From contig JAKSZT010053836.1 in the NCBI GenBank assembly GCA_026826555.1, positions 9,027,240 to 9,091,239 on the forward strand: a stretch of DNA of 64,000 nucleotides. The letters run 5' to 3'. Below are positions 12,149 through 25,279 of the stretch, piece by piece. Under the pieces are notes generated by a model. The model did no database searches, was not told where the DNA came from, and saw nothing but the letters and a program-made list of their open reading frames with translations. Position 1 is the first letter of the stretch. Each line of letters opens with the position of its first letter. Made by a program: the position numbers and the translations under genes. The DNA comes from Tolypeutes matacus (lineage: Eukaryota; Chordata; Mammalia; Cingulata; Chlamyphoridae).

Positions 12149-12754
12149 GATCCAGAACGGCCCCTAATCTCACCTGCCTACATTTGTCTGCTTTGTACAG
12201 TAAGGAAATTGGACAAGTGCTCAGAAAGCCCCTTCTAGAATTAAACATTCTAAGACTTCAGCCTTATTCAAGGAGTTATGTTATAATTCCTTAATCCTAA
12301 AAACTGCTATCTTATTTTTAATATTAAATTAAGTCTAATTGATGTAACATTCTAGAAGTTAGTGGTTTGGATAATGCAATGGAATTGCTCATCCAAAAGC
12401 CATTGTATCTTATCACAAGAATATAGTGGCTGAATTTTCAGTAGCAGGCTTTACCTTTTACTTGTGTTTTATTTTGTTGATATTAAAATGTGTTTACCTT
12501 CTCTGAGTATGCAACCATGGAAGGACTACAGCAAAGCAGTCCAGATCCTTGGCAGTCTGGGAGAGCGCAGTGGTTTGAAATGTAAAACTCTGTCATGGAA
12601 ACCCTTTATGAAGGCAGTGAAGACGCTGAGAAGAATGGCGGCATTAAGCTAGCATTTATCTCAAAGCCACCCCCCCTGGAAGAACTCATCGTAGTCCCTG
12701 GCGAGGGCTAGAGAGAGACGTCTTCCTCCATCCTGCCCTCCACCCTACACTGAG
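12149..12754. other. Single-copy DNA, no gene seen
   Basis: No repeat or exon is recognised. The AT-rich stretch 12280-12440 has no long frame. Confidence 0.5.
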
Positions 12755-12985
12755 CACCCACTGTGTGACAAACACTACGTCACGCACCAGATACAAATCC
12801 AAAAAATATAGACATTCCTGTCTTCTCAGACCTTATAATCTGGTGAACCAGTCAGTGAGTGGGAAAACATATGCCTCTGTATGATTACACACCATGACAG
12901 GGCAGCGAAGGGGAACAAGCAGGACACAGGGACACAGAAGAAGGGGCAAGCGTCCTCTTCAGATAGGATGACTGGGACTGGGCCT
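12755..12985 (+). repeat. Ancient interspersed repeat fragment
   Basis: ACTGAGCACCCACTGTGTGA, then a CAGATACAAATCC block and a CAGTCAGTGAGTGGGAAAAC block, are a decayed copy of the family also seen at 21335-22640, 25845-26540, 37860-38130 and 63586-63920. Family name not assigned. Confidence 0.4.
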
Positions 12986-12989
12986 CTGT

Positions 12990-14335
12990 GAGGCAGCACC
13001 TTTGAAGCCTAGACCTGCAGGGAAAAGGGCCCAGCCACATGTAGAAGCGCCCAGGAGTGCTGAGGTTCAGAGCAATGAATACCAAGTCCTGCTGTCACCA
13101 GAGGCTCCCCAATTATGGCAAACCGATCTTCAAAAAGTTGGGCATATAAATACATTACCTTCCCCCAGGGTGGGACATGACTCCTGGGAACGAGCCTCGC
13201 TGGCACCAAGGGATTACTACCAAGCACCAACTAGCAATGCAACTGGAAAAAGACCTTGACCAAAAGGGGGAAAGAGTAAAGACAAATGAGTTTATATGGC
13301 TAAGAGACTTAAAAATGGGTCAGGAGGTGATTCCAGAGATTACGCTTATGCATGTTATCAGCAGGATCCCATTGACTGCCACAGTAAATATTGCCTCAAA
13401 TAGTGGGGCTCCTGAGAGCTCTGGAGACACCCAGACACTATAGGCAGGGCACACAGCTCAGGAGTTTGGTACCATGCCAGTGGGCCCTACTTGGGAATTT
13501 ATGCTCCCCAGTGTGACAGAGCTGGACTCAGTTGTGGTTTCCCTACACATGGCTCTTCTGCCCCTTCTATTTGAACCTAGAATTAGTGCTGGAGTTGATG
13601 GGTATATGTGCAAAAGACTTAAATCTTTGGGCTTTCCCTGTGCCAGTTGGGCCCTGAATCTCAAAAGAGTTGCAATACCTACTCTCCAGTTCACTGGACT
13701 CACCCAGGACAACTATCAAAGAGATGATGATAGACAATGACCGTCCCATGGAACAGAGAGAATCTGCAACTGCAAGCAACATAGTCCCATCCATCTGCCC
13801 CATGGGATCTAAGCCCCCTCTCAATTAAAGGTGGAGTGGGCATCACCATCCCAGAATCCTCAGGATTGGGGAATGGATGATGGACTAGAGTAGACTTACA
13901 GTTATTCTACTGTAGACTTGTTGTGATCCTAGCAATGGAAGAACTTTTATCACGGATGTGGAAGCAGTGGCCACTGGAGGTTCTGAGGGAAAAATAGGTG
14001 TAATATGGGGGCATTTTCGGGACTTGGGAATTGTCCTGAATGACTCTGCAATGACAGATACAGGCCATTATATATCTTGTTATAACTTATAACATTGTGC
14101 AGGAGAGAGTGTAAACTACAATGTAAACTATAATCCACACTTAGTGGCAATGCTCCAAATGTGTTCATCAATTGTAACAAATGTACCACACTAATGAAGT
14201 ATGCTGTTAATGTGGGAAAATTTGCAAGGGGTAGGCAGTGGGGGCATATGGGAATCCCCCATATTTTAATGTAACACTTATGTAATCTAAGTATCTTTTT
14301 TAAAAAATTAAAAAGTATTTAATTATTTATTAAAA
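12990..14335 (+). repeat. Lineage-type interspersed repeat, LINE-like 3' end
   Basis: The segment contains phrases I associate with xenarthran repeats: GGGACATGACTCCTGGGAAC (near 13171), GACCAAAAGGGGGAAAGAG, GTAACAAATGTACCACACTAATG-like text near 14174-14196, and an A/T-rich end (14300-14335). The end resembles a LINE or LINE-mobilised 3' terminus. Short frames at 13177-13443 and 13474-13740 show no domain. It could also be two adjacent elements. Confidence 0.5.
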
Positions 14336-14494
14336 ACCTGGCAAGCAATTGGACATTTTTTGTGCCCCTAATGCAGACTCCCTGGGCCAGCCAACAAGTC
14401 TACCTGCAGGCAGAGTGGTGCTGCCTCTTCACTGACATATAAGGGGAATAAATCTCCTTCCCCACAAGCAGGACAACAGTTTGGGGGGTGCAGG

Positions 14495-14805
14495 TTCTCA
14501 TTGGAAGACACCTGACACCACAATCCTTCTGCTAGTTCAGATCATAGCTTAAAAAACACTTCCTCCAAGAAGTGTTCTTGATGAACACATCTTGTCTTCC
14601 AACGGAATAACATCCCCTCAGCTGAGTCCCACCGTGTTCTTTTGTGTGTTCATTTTTATGCTTTTCAGGTTTTTTTCTAACTTGTCTTAAAGAGCAGCAT
14701 TCATACCTCCCTCTTTCTTCCACTCCCCTCCCTCCTCCAGCCACACTCCAAGCACATATCACCCTTTGATGGAACATCCACATTTGTGACTAGATAAATT
14801 AACTA
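14495..14805 (+). repeat. L2 LINE 3'-region fossil
   Basis: ACTTCCTCCAAGAAGTGTTC and the following cysteine-poor, TCTTCC-rich text match the order of the L2 3' region (CTCCTCCAGGAAGCC-type motif, then a CCTCTAT-type motif), strongly diverged. Confidence 0.6.
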
Positions 14806-16130
14806 AAGATCTTAAGTTTAATTCTCTTTAACTGTCAATCAGCAGAATTATTCTAAAAACAGGTTCTAAAATTCATCCATCTATCCATTCATTCATTCAT
14901 ACTTACTGAATGAAACATCTCTTGGGCAAAAGACCTCAGGAAAGGAGGTTAAAAACCACTGATTTCCACAATTTTATTCAACACTTTGACTTTGATTTTC
15001 TATTACAGTTTACATTTCCAATTTTATCCGGTACAATGCTTTTTTCCAAGCCAAAGACAGAATTTTCTAGGAACCATGGATATATAGTAGTTATCTATTT
15101 CTCCATTTATAGCACTCATCATTTTAGAAGGTCAAGGCAAATGCATTAGGCCAGAGGTTTTTATAAGATCTCTTTTTCTGGTGAAGGTGAAGATGGGTAT
15201 GGTTCTCTATGAGAAGGCAAATTTCCCCTCAGGGAGGCATTTTGAGCCAGATGGGAGTGCCAGGCAGAGCAGAAAGGGGTACCAGAGCTCCAGAAGAGCA
15301 CCAGAGGGGCAGTATTTGGGATGCAGCTGGGCTCCAGCTGTGCATCACGCCCAGAGCCGACACAGCCCGTCAACATACAGCATCTTCCCCCCAAATGAGA
15401 AAAAGATCATTCATTTGACTGAGCTTCTTCATACTGAACACCATGCCACATGCTGGGTATGGGCCCCTACACTCATAAAGCCAAATATACAGAATGTTCA
15501 GTACCCAACATGACACACATCAGGTGTACTTGAAACTTGGGTGGGGATTGATGGGTGTTTGAAATTAAACTTCTAAGACTAAGTCATCACTGGACTGCTG
15601 CTCCTTTCTCTACCTTGACAAGGAGTGACTGGTGCCTCCCTCCTGTAGGAGTTCAAGAGGAGCAATGGGCTCCCAGGAAGTCAGCAGCATCCCAAGCCCG
15701 TGCCCTGCTGGAAGAAGCCCATGCCCTGCTGGAAGGCTGAAAGAAGCCACAATTCACATTCTTCTCCAGAGCCCCCATAAAGGTGCAGCAGGACCAGGAA
15801 CTAATTTCCTCCAGAGGTCCCCAAAAAGAGTGCCCAGATCCCATCCTCTGCTCGACCCCCTGTGCAGGGAAACTGCAGCTTCCAGCCCAAGGCATGCAGT
15901 TTCATTCAGTTCTACAGAAGCCTCATCAACAAATCCTTCAAAAAAAAAAAAAAAAAACAAAACACATGATCACAATCAACCAATCCCCAAAAGCCATTTA
16001 CAAGATGTTCTGAATGTGAAAGGAAGAGGGTGGGGATAGGGCAGGGAAAAGATGGAAGAAAGAAGTAAGGAAGCTAGATCTGTCTTTGCCTAAAGGGAAA
16101 AAAAATCTTTCCTTATCACTTCGTGCCACC
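14806..16130. other. Single-copy DNA with CATT repeat and A18 tract
   Basis: A (CATT)n stretch lies at 14876-14900. A run of 18 A occupies 15940-15957; the sequence left of it matches no element I know and no flanking duplication was found. Frames around 15632-16039 are Ser/Pro-rich or Lys-rich low complexity and are not called. Confidence 0.5.
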
Positions 16131-19100
16131 AATGTGTTTCATTCATTTGGTGACAAAGCTCTGAATGTTAATTGAATATATTATAGACATAATAATACAA
16201 TTCCAATAATTGTTTTGCTGTAATTTTAAACTTCCAGTACAAGAACAGGTAAAAGATCTCCCTGAAATAAAAGCAAGGGAGGGCAAGAGGGAAGCAGGCA
16301 TATACTGGAGAGTTCACCAGGTTCCCATGGAGAAAAGGGCAACTGCCTGGCACAAGGCAGTTTGGTATCAATGCAATAATTTCTGGATAGCTGCCAATGC
16401 TAAGGTTAAAAAGCAATATTACAAGGCCTCTATGATGACAGCCTACTGGGAGACATTTGTTGAAAATTGCTTTGCCTATCATTTAGTCAGCAGAAAAAAC
16501 CCACAGTACTAGTTATGCTAGAACTCTGTTGAGTGTGCATCTATAAATGATTCAAATTGTAAGCACATAAAGCCCCCATACAGGTAGATGTAATCACCAT
16601 AAAAGCCTGGAGCCTCAGCTCTGTTCTTTTACATTGATAGGCCATATAAATTTTCACCATATGTTGCCAAATAAGAAGCATAATTATAAAGAAAGTATAT
16701 TCTGAGTTTTAAATTCAACTTTTGAAAATGAAATCAAAATGACTTTTTTTTGGCACAAGGCAATAAACTTTTCAGCAGCCACATTGTGAAAACCTGATGT
16801 TCTAAACCTTACAGCAACACACTGAGTTCCTTTTAACTATACCCCTTCACTCTCCAAGAAGGGGCAACTTAAGCATTGCTGGGGGAAAATTAGTTTTAAC
16901 CAGACTGTCTCCTTGAGTCTCCAAACACCAGAAAACTTTTAAAAGTGAGCTAAAGCATTCAAAAGAAAAATAAAAACTGAATACTTCAGTGATCCGGGCA
17001 ATGTGGACCAATGCAACAAATCTGTTAGCTGTGGACCAGTTAACAGGGATAGGCATCAACTGGCTAACAGCACACAGTCCAAAGGAACTCTTTCTTTTGT
17101 TCCTCACAATGATTTAAAGAGTATTTGAATTTCTTAGTGGTTTGAGGCTTTTGCCACCAAGGGCTGGAAACATCTGTCTTAATGCAAACAAACAAACCAT
17201 CATTCCCACCAGAGACGAGGAGTCTGGGCTTGCAGGCTGGGTGTCCACAGGTGTCTGCGTGAGATCTCTTGCCTGTGGAAGAGCTGTCAGGCCTCTGTGT
17301 CCTCCTGCCATGAACCTCCAGATGTTCGGAGCAGGCCAGCCCAGGAACTACCCTTCCACAGACCCGCCCTCAGCACCCCCACCAGCCTCTGAAAATCCAT
17401 CCCATTCTGAAAGCTCCTATTCCCAGGATCATTCCAAATTGGATCAACTCCATGATCTGCTCAAGAGTGAATGAATTGTCAAAGGCAAGCACAGAGATGG
17501 ATTGGTTGGAGAATAGAGAGTCAAACTGTAGCATCTGAGAATCAGAGGAGGTTGCCTGGCACAGCTTCACCCCAGCGGGAATGCCCTCTGCCAGAGCTGC
17601 CGAGCTCCTGTCCACACGGCCTTAGCCTCAGTGCATCCTCTTCGAAGTCAGGTTCAGAAAAACACGGAAAACTCCAAGTAAGCCTGGTTGGGCCCTCCAC
17701 AACACTGAAAATCCAAACTGACTAGCGCAGCAGGCAGTTATGGGCACCAAGAAGAGGCAAAGAATAGGACAGGCTTCCCCTTCATTCCCAACAAAGCCTA
17801 GGAAAATGGAGCCAGGGCCACAGAAGTATTCCCAGGTTGGAAGGTATGTTTCCTTGGGTGATGCTGCATTTTAAAGTGGTCAAGAGAAGGCAGAAACAGC
17901 TGTCACCTAGGACTCCAATCCCAATCGCCTTTTACAACTCCCACCTCCTCCATTCCTCCACCCCCCGCCCCAAACACACTCTGACAGGGAGCTGTTTGGT
18001 CAAGCTGGGAAGTCACATTTGTCAGACTAATTTTTCAGAAGTTACTAAAGTAGCCTGGAAAAATGGAAGCCAAGGAGCCTCAAGATTACAAAATAAAAAT
18101 AGATTTTTTTTTTATTGAGGCATTTTAAGAGCAATTATGTTGCTGCAGTCATAACAGCCACTTGTGCAAACAGCAGACTTAGAAAGCACAAAAGATTCCT
18201 GCCACTTCCCCACCCACTCCAAGGGCTATTAAAGTTTGGGAAGGGGAGGGAAACAAAAAGGATTTTTAAGACTTTGGGTTTTTCGAGTTGATTCTTTAAA
18301 AATCAATTAACATATTTTTTTCACCATGCAAAGGAAAATAAAACCAAACACACTTTGAGAAGATGGGGGGGTGGATTGCATGTTGGGGATTAACGAAAAT
18401 GGGTTTCATCAAGTTCCAAGTTCACAGAAATGTCATGAGTCCTTCGCCACCAGTAACATCTGTTTTGTATTTTCTGATATGGCCAGCAGAGAAGGCCCAG
18501 TCTCTTAAGAGACACAAATCCTGCTTTATTGGGGAAAATTCTCTGCCCACTACTGGAGAAGTCAGGCAGAGGGATAGAGACAGTCTCTACCCGGGGAGCG
18601 GAGGGGGTTCAGATCTTGCATTTGGACCTGCTTCCAGATGCCCCGACTAGTCCCTAGTTACCTGTGCCAACCCTATACCAAAGCCAAGGAGGGTTCAGAG
18701 ATCCATAAAAAGGATGATGGTCTGCAACTTACTAAGAGTTTCCTGCCTCAGGACCTGCTGTACATCGCAGGTTTCTGAATATTCCCATGAATTTGTTTTA
18801 CCACTTACAAATTGGGTCTGTTAGGTAAATCAATGTCGCCAAAGTTGACTGATAAATGAGAAGGGAATATCTAAAAGTAATCCCATGAATTCTTTCCCAC
18901 CGGCAAGCCAAGCAAACAAAGCCATTTCCAATGAATCATCCCTGACCTAGCTTACATTTCTGGGTCAACTTTAAACTATCCCTCACTATAGATGAACCAC
19001 TAGCCACTCTGTGTTTTCCAATTTATCCTGAAGAAATCGAAAGGGAGTTTGAAAGGTTAATTAAAACTTCTGGTATAGTGCCTGTCAACAAATAACTAAG

Positions 19101-19654
19101 GATGCAATATTTAGCTGTTTCCTTTCCCTCCACAGCCAAGCTTTGAAAACTCCTCCCCGCCTTGCTTCTTTCATGCCTTGCTGAAGAACTCTCTCCTTAT
19201 CCTAATTTGCCTCATGAATTTAACTCTATCTTTTTTGTTATACTTTCACAGAAAGACTGAGTAACATAGCCCACCAAGCAGACTGCTAACTTTATGCTTC
19301 TTCAAATGATAACCTTCAAATATGTGTTCAACATTCTTGTAAAGGGAAGACTGGGCGCTATGTCAGCCAAGGCTCAGAGGGCCCATCAGTAGAGAAGCCT
19401 CAGATACTCCTGACTGGTTCCTGGCAATTCAGCTCAGGCCCAAATCTGCAAACCCTATGAAGAGGAACCAGGTTTCCAGAAGACGGTTCCTTGGGGGGTT
19501 ACTTTATATCCCAAACTGCATGTCAAAATACATTTTCCATACACATCACATACTCTTTCCAAGAAGAGTTTATGTAGTCTTTTCTAAGTCACATTTGATG
19601 ATGTTTTAGCTCCCCTTATAGATGGGTATCCTGAGCAGGACACTGATCAAGGTC
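16131..19654. other. Single-copy DNA, no gene seen
   Basis: No recognisable exons and no obvious interspersed repeats over 3.5 kb. AT-rich portions (16140-16260, 16640-16760, 18270-18350) have no long frames. Some of this may be conserved noncoding sequence, but nothing here decides it. Confidence 0.5.
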
Positions 19655-19832
19655 TTCATTCTTGTGGGATTAGTTTTGCACATATCTTCCTAACAGACCT
19701 ATAATCTCCTGAGAGCCAGGTCTGTATCTGGTTTTATTTTCAAATGCAGCATGCCCACATTGTGCCAAGTAGTATACGGAATATACGGATTCTCCATAAA
19801 TGTTTACTGAATGAATGAATGTGTCATAACCC
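19655..19832 (+). repeat. L2 LINE 3' end
   Basis: AGAGCCAGGTCTGTATCTGG, a GTGCCAAGTAGTATACGG block and the terminal ATAAATGTTTACTGAATGAA follow the L2 3'-end consensus on the plus strand, ending in TGAA repeats. Confidence 0.8.
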
Positions 19833-20394
19833 TGCCCAAGTGGCCTTCTTCCCTTAGTATTTTTCATCTAGTAATACTACCGTCCTTAATCCTTATCTTT
19901 CAAATATAAGAGAATGGGAGGAATGAGGACAAAGGTACAAGCACTGAAGTTTCTGAAGGAACAGTGTGCTGCAAGCTGAGCCTCTCCCCACTGGGAATTC
20001 TAGCCCAACACAAAGACGGCCAGGACCCTTAATTTGAAAATCTTTAGGATGTGTAAGGTTTCAAAATCCCCCCAAAATTCTGATGGACCTTTTGGAAAGC
20101 ACATGTCATTATCTCAAAAAAGAAGCAAATTTACAGAAATTATGCAGTCCCTGGGTGCTCCAAAAATCATGGCACAGTCTTGGAACCACAAATGTTTCAT
20201 CCAGAGTGAGGTTAAATATACTTGCCAACCTCAACTCATCATGCTGCAATTATTAAGTGTATTTTCTGTGCATGAGGCAGCATAGGGGTACAGTGACAAA
20301 AGAGAGGCTTAAAATCTAGTTAAGAAGGAAAAATACAAATGGAGGATAAAATAAAAGATAAAACAATTCAGAGTATCAATACAGATGTAGCCAA
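19833..20394. other. Single-copy DNA, no gene seen
   Basis: No homology recognised. The frame at 20034-20285 has no identifiable domain. Confidence 0.5.
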
Positions 20395-20560
20395 AAGTCA
20401 TCACTTCATAGAATACTAGACTGTACAGGACAAGCCTTTGATGCTCTCCTATCCCTCAACTTTGCAAATGAGAAAATTCAAGTATCAAATGTGACTTTCC
20501 CCCATATCACACGGTAGTTAGGTATGATGCCTTAAACTGTTCCCTGCCCTCTGACTCCAA
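20395..20560 (-). repeat. Probable MIR fossil
   Basis: TTTGCAAATGAGAAAATTCA, followed by a CATATCACACGGTAGTTAGG block, looks like the reverse complement of the MIR core. It is heavily diverged. Confidence 0.5.
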
Positions 20561-21334
20561 GTTTACTAAGCCATTCATTTTCTATTTTGCATCTACCCCG
20601 TTTTTCCTAGATTTTAGGATAACCACAAACCTCAGAGGCACAGTCATGGGTATAGACCAATGGCTGCTCTATCAATGCAAAGGAAGATCTTTAAATGATT
20701 CCAAGCACAAGAACCCAGTCATTTTCCTGCTGTCTGCACACACCGTACAAGAAGATAACACTCTCTGTCCACGGCATTGTCTATTCCAAACAACATTTAA
20801 GAAGACTTTAATCATCTGTATGACTGCTTTTAAAACGCAATTTCAGCTGAAGCATCTCTGTGTCAAAGCAGGTGTCGAAAATGAAATCTTTGAAGCTGTA
20901 CAGAACAATGAGTATTTGAAACCCTTTCCCACTGGGGAGATGTAGGCACAGAGACAAAGTATATTAAGCTTACAGTGTGCCTAGCACATAAAAACGACTC
21001 AATGATAGTGGTTCAATGGGTAAATGAATGAAGTAGATGTTGGATATTTGACAGAAAAGACTAACCTGCATATATAAATTCATTCAAAAATCATTTATGA
21101 AGAACTTTAGGGCTGCTGGAAAACATAAGAAAGAATAAGGCCCTGGCACCAGGGATTTTAATATACTGTTGATCCACACAAACACTGAAGCTATGTCACA
21201 AAGTAAGAGTCTTCCTTTAACAGAATCGAATACTGACTTGTACCTTCAAAGTGACTACCATACCTTGGGAGGAGACACACATAGTCATTTTTCTAAACTC
21301 TAGAGCAAGTTCTTTTTGCCCTGTCAGTCTATAG
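20561..21334. other. Mostly single-copy DNA with a short repeat remnant
   Basis: The stretch around 20965-21040 (CAGTGTGCCTAGCACATAAA, then AATGGGTAAATGAATGAA) resembles a MIR or L2 3' terminus. The rest is unrecognised. Confidence 0.45.
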
Positions 21335-21485
21335 CCATTCATTCACCCATCTAGCCATTCATTCACTCATTTAAACATCTATTATATATAGCTACTGTGT
21401 TCCAAGCCCTGGAGATAAAAAGGTGCATAAGACATCACCCTGCCATAAGGCACCTGTGGTCCTGTGGAGCTTACCTAGGAAAACC
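21335..21485 (+). repeat. Ancient interspersed repeat fragment
   Basis: CATTCATTCACCCATC, CTACTGTGTTCCAAGCCCTG and TCCTGTGGAGCTTACC match in order a common old repeat that also occurs at 21860-22640. Confidence 0.5.
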
Positions 21486-21687
21486 AGCCTCATTACCCTA
21501 AAGCCACATTCTACTTCTGATCTAGATTGGTGGCACCATTCTCAACAAATGGCTCGTGCCTGTTGAATGTATTTAACAGAATGAACTTTAGCTTATTTCC
21601 AAATTCATCTTCACATAACCAAGATATGCACAAGGAGAGGATATTAGAAAACCTGGACTAAAGATATTAAGAAGTTAAAAACTGAAA

Positions 21688-21838
21688 AGTTGCTGTGATG
21701 CAGTGGAATAACCCTGAAATTCAAGATAAGAAGGCCTGAGTTTGAATCCTGACTCTGCCAAATGAGTTAGTGTGACTCTCAACAAGTTAATAAACCTCTC
21801 TGGAGAATCACTTTCATCAACCAAAGATAGAGACAATT
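21688..21838 (+). repeat. MIR SINE fossil
   Basis: GTGATGCAGTGGAATAACCC, GTTTGAATCCTGACTCTGCC (tRNA-like B-box zone) and CTCAACAAGTTAATAAACCT follow MIR order on the plus strand. Confidence 0.8.
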
Positions 21839-21859
21839 CATATCTCACAGGGGTCATTC

Positions 21860-22640
21860 ATTTGATTTATTGGGCACTTACCATGTACCCTGCCCTGCTC
21901 CAGACACTAGGACATAGGGACGGTAATACAGCAAGGCCCTTGCATTCAAGTGGCTTTTATGTGAGCTGGGAAATGGGCAATGAACAAGTAAACGGTAACT
22001 GAACAAAGTAATTTCAGACAGTGTTGAATGCGGTATTAGATTCCTAGGGCTGTCATAACAAATTACCACAATCTTGATGGCTCAAAACAACAAAAATTTA
22101 TTCTCACGCACGTCTGGAAACCAGAAGTCCAAACCCACAGTCAGCAGGGCCATGCTCCCTCTGGAGCTCTAGGGGAGAAGCCTTCCTGGCCTCCTCCAGC
22201 TTGGGCGGCCCAGTCTCTGTGCTCAGGTCACCTTCTCCGTGCGTCTCTGTGCGTCCTCTCCTCTTCTTACAAGGACACCAGCCATTGGACTTAGGGCCCA
22301 TCCTAAATCCAAGATGATTTCCTCTTGAGATCCTTAACTAATTACATCAGCAAAGGCTCTGTTCCTAGATAAGGTCACATTCTGAGGTTTGGCAGGGGGT
22401 GGGGCTAGGGAGTGAATTTTGGGAGAGCACGAGTCAGCTCGCTACAAGTGCTATCAAAAATGAAACAAGGAAATGGTCTGGAAGGTAAAACTTTAGCCAG
22501 GATGGTCAGGGAAAGCTTCTCTGGGGAGGTGACTGCAAGACAAAGAGTCTTGAGCTACAGAGGAATGTTCCAGAGCCCTGAGGCAAGAGCAAGATTGGCC
22601 AACAGGTTTGAGAGTCAGAACAGAGGCCTGAGGAGGAGAT
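21860..22640 (+). repeat. Ancient repeat interrupted by an LTR
   Basis: Left part: TTATTGGGCACTTACCATGT to AGTAATTTCAGACAGTG. Right part: AGTGCTATCAAAAATG through GATGGTCAGGGAAAGCTTCT to CCTGAGGCAAGAGCAAGATT. The two read as one continuous old repeat once the LTR at 22032-22446 is removed. Confidence 0.55.
22032..22446 (-). mobile_element. MLT1-like MaLR solo LTR
   Basis: GATTCCTAGGGCTGTCATAA and CAAATTACCACAATC open the plus-strand text, with GGACACCAGCCATTGGACTT and AAGGTCACATTCTGAGG further right. All are reverse-complement MLT1-type landmarks. Flanks aatgc (22027-22031) and agtgc (22447-22451) are a plausible 5-bp duplication with one change. It sits inside an older repeat. Confidence 0.8.
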
Positions 22641-22644
22641 GGAG

Positions 22645-22668
22645 TAAGGGAGGGAGGGAGGGAGGGAG
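22645..22668. repeat. (GGGA)n microsatellite
   Basis: Five or six GGGA units follow the old repeat in a purine-rich context. Confidence 0.9.
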
Positions 22669-23471
22669 AGGCAGGAGGAAAGTGCGGTCAAAGAGGTGGC
22701 TGAGGCCAGCTCATGAAATTGACCTGAGAACTGACTATAATAAAAGAGCCCAAGAACTAGGATGCATTAACTCTTTCTCCAAAAGAGCCATCCACCAGAA
22801 AGAGTGGGTGGTCCAGCCCAAGGCAGCCCCAGACCACAGCAGGCTTCCCGCTGTTCTGAGAGTGCATTAATTTATAGTCTCTCTCATGCCCCACCCCCTG
22901 CCCCCCACAATGCAGATGGTTTCCTAATGCAGGATATTAACTTTCAGCTGTTGGAGGTCCCTAAACTCCACTCTGGCCTAAAAGGTTTCATCAGGTTTGG
23001 ATAAGCCTAAGATAAGGAGCTGAACTTTGGCGGGTTTATGAGAACTGCACCTCTAATCCTTCAGAGATTCACTCATCACATACCGTAATCCATCTCAAAT
23101 AAAACCTGTGCATACAAACATGGTTTCCCACCCATGGCTGTTTAACAAGGAAAAAGAACAGCTTTGTCTGTTCCGCAACAGCCTCCTCTATTTACACTGT
23201 ACCCATGGATTTAATTTCTGAGATTTACATTTTAATTCTTTAAAATATTCAGGAGATAAATGGATAGAGAGGCCTGTGGTTGAGAAATGGCCCCTTCCTC
23301 TCAAACCCACCAGCCGTAAGTTCTTCTCTCTCAAGCCCTTACTTTCTTTTTCTTGCCAATTTTAAACACATTTCCTTCTCCACCCTCCTTGGAATTTCCT
23401 CCCTTTACTCCAGTCCCCTACTCCCTCAATGTTCTCCCCTCTTTATGGGCCCCCCACGTTGACGGGGTATC
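22669..23471. other. Single-copy DNA, no gene seen
   Basis: No exon or interspersed repeat is recognised. Confidence 0.5.
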
Positions 23472-23899
23472 TGTATTGGGATGAATATTGTCCCCCCCAA
23501 AATCCATGTTCACCTGGAATCTCAGAATGTGAACTTGTTAGGAAATAGTCTTTACAGATGTAATTGAGTTAAGATGAGGGAATTCCGAATTGCGGGGGCG
23601 GGGGGAAGGTAGGCAAATCCCATGACTAGTGTTCTTATAAGAGCAGGCGTGAACATGGAGACACGGAGAACATGGCCGTGTGCAGGTGGACGCCGAGACT
23701 GGCATGATACAGCCGGGAGTCTCCAGCAGCTGGAAGAGGTGGGGGAGGACGCTCCTATAAGCCCATCAGGGGGCACAGGGCCCTCCCAACACCTTGATTT
23801 CAGACCTCTGGTCTCTAAAACTATGAGAGAATAAATGACTGTTGTTTTAAGCCACCACGTTGCAGTCATTTGTTACAGCAACTCTAAGAAACTCATACA
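23472..23899 (+). mobile_element. MLT1-like MaLR solo LTR
   Basis: It begins TGTATTGGGATGAATATTG followed by a C run and CCAAAATCCATGTTC. It ends with AACACCTTGATTTCAGACCT, GAGAGAATAAATGACTGTTG (polyadenylation zone with AATAAA) and CTAAGAAACTCATACA. This is the normal order of an MLT1-type LTR. No convincing target duplication survives. Confidence 0.85.
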
Positions 23900-24089
23900 G
23901 CACTGAGTCCAGAACCTGCTCTCCACCCACCCCTCACGCATTTTGGCCCTTGGCCTCTACCTCACTGGGAGTCCTGAAGCCTGACTCCAGGCCCTGCTGG
24001 CCTCCTCCAGGGTGGGCCAACCTCAGACCAACATCTGCACTCGTGGCTACTAAGGTCACCTGACCACTAGTTATAGAAAGGACCCTAGC

Positions 24090-24870
24090 TGGCATCTTTT
24101 TTTTATCAACATCTTATTATGAAAATTTTCAAACAATTTACAAATTTGAAAGAAATCTCCAACAAGCACACACATATCTGCCACCTAGACACTTTGCTAT
24201 ATTTGCTTTGTCACACATCTATCCATCTGACCACACTTCTCATCTATCAATCCATCTATTCATCTTATATTTTGATGCATTTCAAAATAAGTTACAGACA
24301 TCAGTACACCTATCCCTAAATACTTCTGTATACAAATATTTGGCCATAGTTCAATATTTGTTTACAGTGTTTTCTTTTCTTTTAAGGTAAAATTTACACA
24401 TAGTGAAATGCACAAATATTAAGTGTACATTCTCTGAGTTTTGATAAATGCATATACCTTATAGCCCAAGCTCCTATTAAGACAGAGGATATTTCTATTA
24501 TCCTAGCAAACTCCCTCTTGTCTTTTCCAAGGCATTCTTCACTCCCATGTCCCCAGAGGCAACCAATGCTATGATTTTTCTACATCATAGTTAGCTTTAA
24601 GAATCTCATATAAATGGGATCCGACAGAGTGAGCTCTTTTGTGAAAGGCTGCTTTCATTCAGCAGATGAGTTTCGAGATTCACCCACATTGTTGTATACC
24701 GATATTTTGTTCCTTTTTATTTTTGAGTAGTATTCCGTTGAATTGAGTATTCCATAGTTTATCCTTCCTTCTCCTGATGGACACCTGGGCTATTTCCAGT
24801 TTGGGATTATTATGAACAAAGCTACTATGAAGATGTATGTACTAATCTTCTTGTTCAACATATGCTTTCA
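24090..24870 (-). mobile_element. Decayed L1, 3' region, antisense
   Basis: The right part reads TTGAGTAGTATTCCGTTG, then a TTTATCCTTCCTTCTCCTGA block, then GATTATTATGAACAAAGCTA. This is the reverse complement of the end of L1 ORF2. The left part is AT-rich 3'-UTR material ending at a T run. It is 5' truncated and broken by many stops. Confidence 0.75.
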
Positions 24871-25279
24871 CTTATCTAAGGTTTGGCTAGGACCCCAGTG
24901 GCTTCCTTGGGCTTCCTAGAAGAAGTCTAAATTTTGCTGCCAAGATTTTTCAATTAACGAAGAAAATCATTGTTCAAGCTATGTAAAACATCAAGCTGTT
25001 TTTCCATGGATGGGAATTGCTCAACTCAGGCACACAGCAATCCTTATGCTGATCAGGAATGCTAACTGATAGTTCTTAAGTAATAAAGACTCAATAACCA
25101 CTACTATTCATTTGGTAGAGAAAATATTTTAAATCACAGTAGAAATGTTGGGGGGCACACAAGAAAGCAAGAAGTCTATGGTGGGCAACAGGCTAAGAAG
25201 CTTCCATCAGCTGGCCCCATCCAATCCCAACCCAGAGGCTGCCAGCTCACTGCCATCTTAACGTCCATCAAGTCAGAAC
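24871..25279. other. Single-copy DNA, no gene seen
   Basis: Nothing recognised. The region around 25165-25260 may belong to the L2 that follows. Confidence 0.45.

Noticed and set aside
22412..22870. 152-codon Arg-rich frame
   Set aside because: It runs through an old interspersed repeat and a GGGA microsatellite, so its composition is explained by repeats.
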